Positions 7,881 through 8,496 of a DNA stretch of 8,496 nucleotides are shown here, piece after piece. The stretch comes from CAYPYI01 sp964415085. Lineage in GTDB: Bacteria; Bacillota; Clostridia; Tissierellales; Tissierellaceae. The first letter of the stretch is position 1, and each line of letters starts with the position of its first letter. The notes below the pieces were generated by a model that was not told the DNA's origin, ran no database searches, and was given only the letters and a program-made list of their open reading frames with translations. The stretch lies in the NCBI GenBank assembly GCA_964415085.1, contig CAYPYI010000061.1, positions 1-8,496 of the forward strand, given 5' to 3'. The translations under genes were made by a program, and so were the position numbers.

Positions 7881-7920
7881 AAATACCCAAAAGCAACCTT
7901 GCACTTTTGGTGATGTATTT
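7881..7920 (-). promoter_or_regulatory. Two-part hairpin in the rpoB leader
   Basis: On the minus strand AAATAC (7915-7920) pairs with GTATTT (7881-7886), and CCAAAAG (7904-7910) pairs with CTTTTGG (7887-7893). Both stems are perfect, separated by a four-base bulge ATCA (7911-7914) on the 5' side only, with a 10-base apical loop (7894-7903). The structure ends 8 bases before the rpoB Shine-Dalgarno. The sequence after it (TAATTTACAAGG) is not a clean T-run, so termination is less likely than a role in RNA stability, processing or translation. I do not recognise it as a known leader family. Confidence 0.65.
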
Positions 7921-8030
7921 GAGTTTTATATCCATAATCTTACTATACAATAGATAGTTGATACCATGCTATTATATACTAGTTGTACACTAATTTCCCA
8001 TATTAATTATTTATTATTATGCAGTTAATT

Positions 8031-8059
8031 ATAATATCACAATAAGACACTTATGTCAA
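8031..8059 (-). promoter_or_regulatory. Housekeeping-sigma promoter for rpoB-rpoC
   Basis: The -35 box TTGACA (8054-8059) is perfect, the spacer is exactly 17 bases, and the -10 box is TATTAT (8031-8036). The predicted start is near 8024-8025, giving a leader of about 168 nt before rpoB. It lies downstream of the rplL terminator, where a promoter is needed if read-through is limited. The spacer contains a 13-base dyad, ATAAG-TGT-CTTAT (8042-8054). Confidence 0.78.
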
Positions 8060-8061
8060 CT

Positions 8062-8067
8062 ATTATA
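8062..8067 (-). promoter_or_regulatory. Possible second -10 box upstream of the rpoB promoter
   Basis: A perfect TATAAT lies directly upstream of the main rpoB promoter. The best -35 at 17-base spacing is TTAGTA, only a three-of-six match, and there is no TGN extension. In such AT-rich DNA this could be chance. Confidence 0.25.
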
Positions 8068-8115
8068 CCCATTTTACATAATAATACTAATTAACTTTTA
8101 ATGTTTTTATATAAG

Positions 8116-8147
8116 AAAAAAGGCTCTCATATTTGAAAGCCTTTTTT
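8116..8147 (-). terminator. Intrinsic terminator after rplL
   Basis: On the minus strand AAAAAAGGCTTTCA (8134-8147) pairs with TGAGAGCCTTTTTT (8116-8129) over 14 positions with one G-U wobble and a four-base loop. It ends in six T, with an A-run on the 5' side, the classical Rho-independent form. It begins 10 bases after the rplL stop. By symmetry it could act in both directions, but no plus-strand gene is present. It may be partial, acting as an attenuator that sets the ratio of L7/L12 to polymerase. Confidence 0.92.
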
Positions 8148-8157
8148 AAATTGAAAA

Positions 8158-8496
8158 CTATTTTAATTCTACGCTTGCTCCAGCTTCTTCTAAATCTTTT
8201 TTGATTTTTTCTGCTTCGTCTTTTGCAACGCCTTCTTTAACTGGTTTTGGAGCTCCGTCAACTACTTCTTTAGCTTCTTTTAATCCTAATCCTGTTAAGT
8301 CTCTTACAACTTTGATTACTTGGATTTTTTTAGCTCCTGCGTCAGCTAATATTACGTCAAATTCGTCTTTTTCTTCAACTGCTGCTTCTCCTGCTCCTGC
8401 AACTGGTGCTGCTGCTACTGCCATTGGAGCTGCTGCACTAACACCAAATTCTTCTTCTAATGCTTTTACTAATTCTGATAATTCTAATACTGTTAA
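8158..8496 (-). CDS. rplL: 50S ribosomal protein L7/L12 (5' end outside window)
   Basis: L7/L12 forms the flexible stalk of the large subunit, bound through L10, and recruits and activates the GTPase translation factors. The visible 112 residues run from LTVLELSELVKALEEEFG (end of the N-terminal dimerisation domain) through an Ala-rich hinge (AAAPMAVAAAPVAGAGEAA) to the C-terminal factor-binding domain, with KKIQVIKVVRDLTGLGLKEAK and the end LEEAGASVELK. The first methionine codon in the window (8422-8424) is inside the hinge and is not the true start: the frame is open to the window edge and aligns with the family N-terminus. I estimate 10-15 residues are missing. The stop is TAG (8158-8160), followed by the terminator. 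rplJ is expected just outside the window. Confidence 0.97.
   Translation of the reverse strand, partial: LTVLELSELVKALEEEFGVSAAAPMAVAAAPVAGAGEAAVEEKDEFDVILADAGAKKIQVIKVVRDLTGLGLKEAKEVVDGAPKPVKEGVAKDEAEKIKKDLEEAGASVELK

Larger units (their letters stand above)
7857..8157 (-). other. rplL-rpoB intergenic region (no gene)
   Basis: These 301 bases hold, in minus-strand order, the rplL terminator (8116-8147), a weak possible promoter (8062-8067), the main rpoB promoter (8031-8059), an AT-rich leader, a two-part hairpin (7881-7920) and the rpoB ribosome binding site. I found no convincing coding sequence. The rsmC-like methyltransferase gene (ybxB), which lies between rplL and rpoB in Bacillus subtilis, is absent. 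Confidence 0.85.

Noticed and set aside
7813..7941. Minus-strand ORF of about 42 codons starting in the rpoB leader (ATG near 7939) and overlapping the rpoB start out of frame
   Set aside because: It has no convincing Shine-Dalgarno, passes through the leader hairpin and has no recognisable protein features. Chance is the simplest explanation.
7970..7977. TATAAT within the rpoB leader as a further promoter
   Set aside because: The sequence at the -35 distance (GGGAAA) bears no resemblance to TTGACA, and AT-rich DNA gives such hexamers often.
8158..8424. rplL starting at the ATG at 8422-8424
   Set aside because: The frame is open upstream to the window edge and encodes the family's conserved N-terminal helix (VLELSELVKALEEEFG), so this Met is internal.

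Overview
The window is a conserved housekeeping locus, all on the minus strand. In transcription order (right to left) it holds: the end of rplL (ribosomal protein L7/L12, cut by the right edge), rpoB (RNA polymerase beta), rpoC (RNA polymerase beta'), a small L7Ae-family K-turn-binding protein gene (ybxF type), and the start of rpsL (ribosomal protein S12, cut by the left edge). This order, the low G+C content, the strong AGGAGG-type ribosome binding sites and the protein sequences point to a low-GC Bacillota of class Clostridia. A relative of the Peptostreptococcales or Tissierellales is my best guess, but I cannot name the species from sequence reading alone.

Region by region: rplL ends at 8158 and is followed within 10 bases by a strong intrinsic terminator (8116-8147). 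The next roughly 300 bases, up to the rpoB start at 7856, carry no gene. They hold a near-consensus promoter (TTGACA, 17 bases, TATTAT) and then a leader of about 168 nt ending in a two-part hairpin just before the rpoB ribosome binding site. rpoB and rpoC are separated by 56 bases with no terminator and are surely co-transcribed. rpoC uses a TTG start, and its Shine-Dalgarno and start codon lie in a small inverted repeat. A second near-consensus promoter of the same design overlaps the rpoC stop codon. It opens a leader of about 90 nt containing a perfect 14-bp inverted repeat, followed by ybxF and, 27 bases later, rpsL.

How they work together: the genes make core components of transcription (beta and beta') and translation (L12 stalk, S12 decoding centre, a ribosome-associated K-turn binder). 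The two internal promoters and the terminator suggest that the rplL, rpoBC and ybxF-rpsL parts can be set independently although they are physically contiguous.

I looked for an undescribed system and did not find one: there is no mobile element, CRISPR array, toxin, defence gene or unexplained ORF. The most interesting signals are regulatory: the paired promoters, the two leader hairpins and the rpoC start region. Next come residue-level variants in S12 and the L7Ae-like protein, and antibiotic-target residues in the polymerase.
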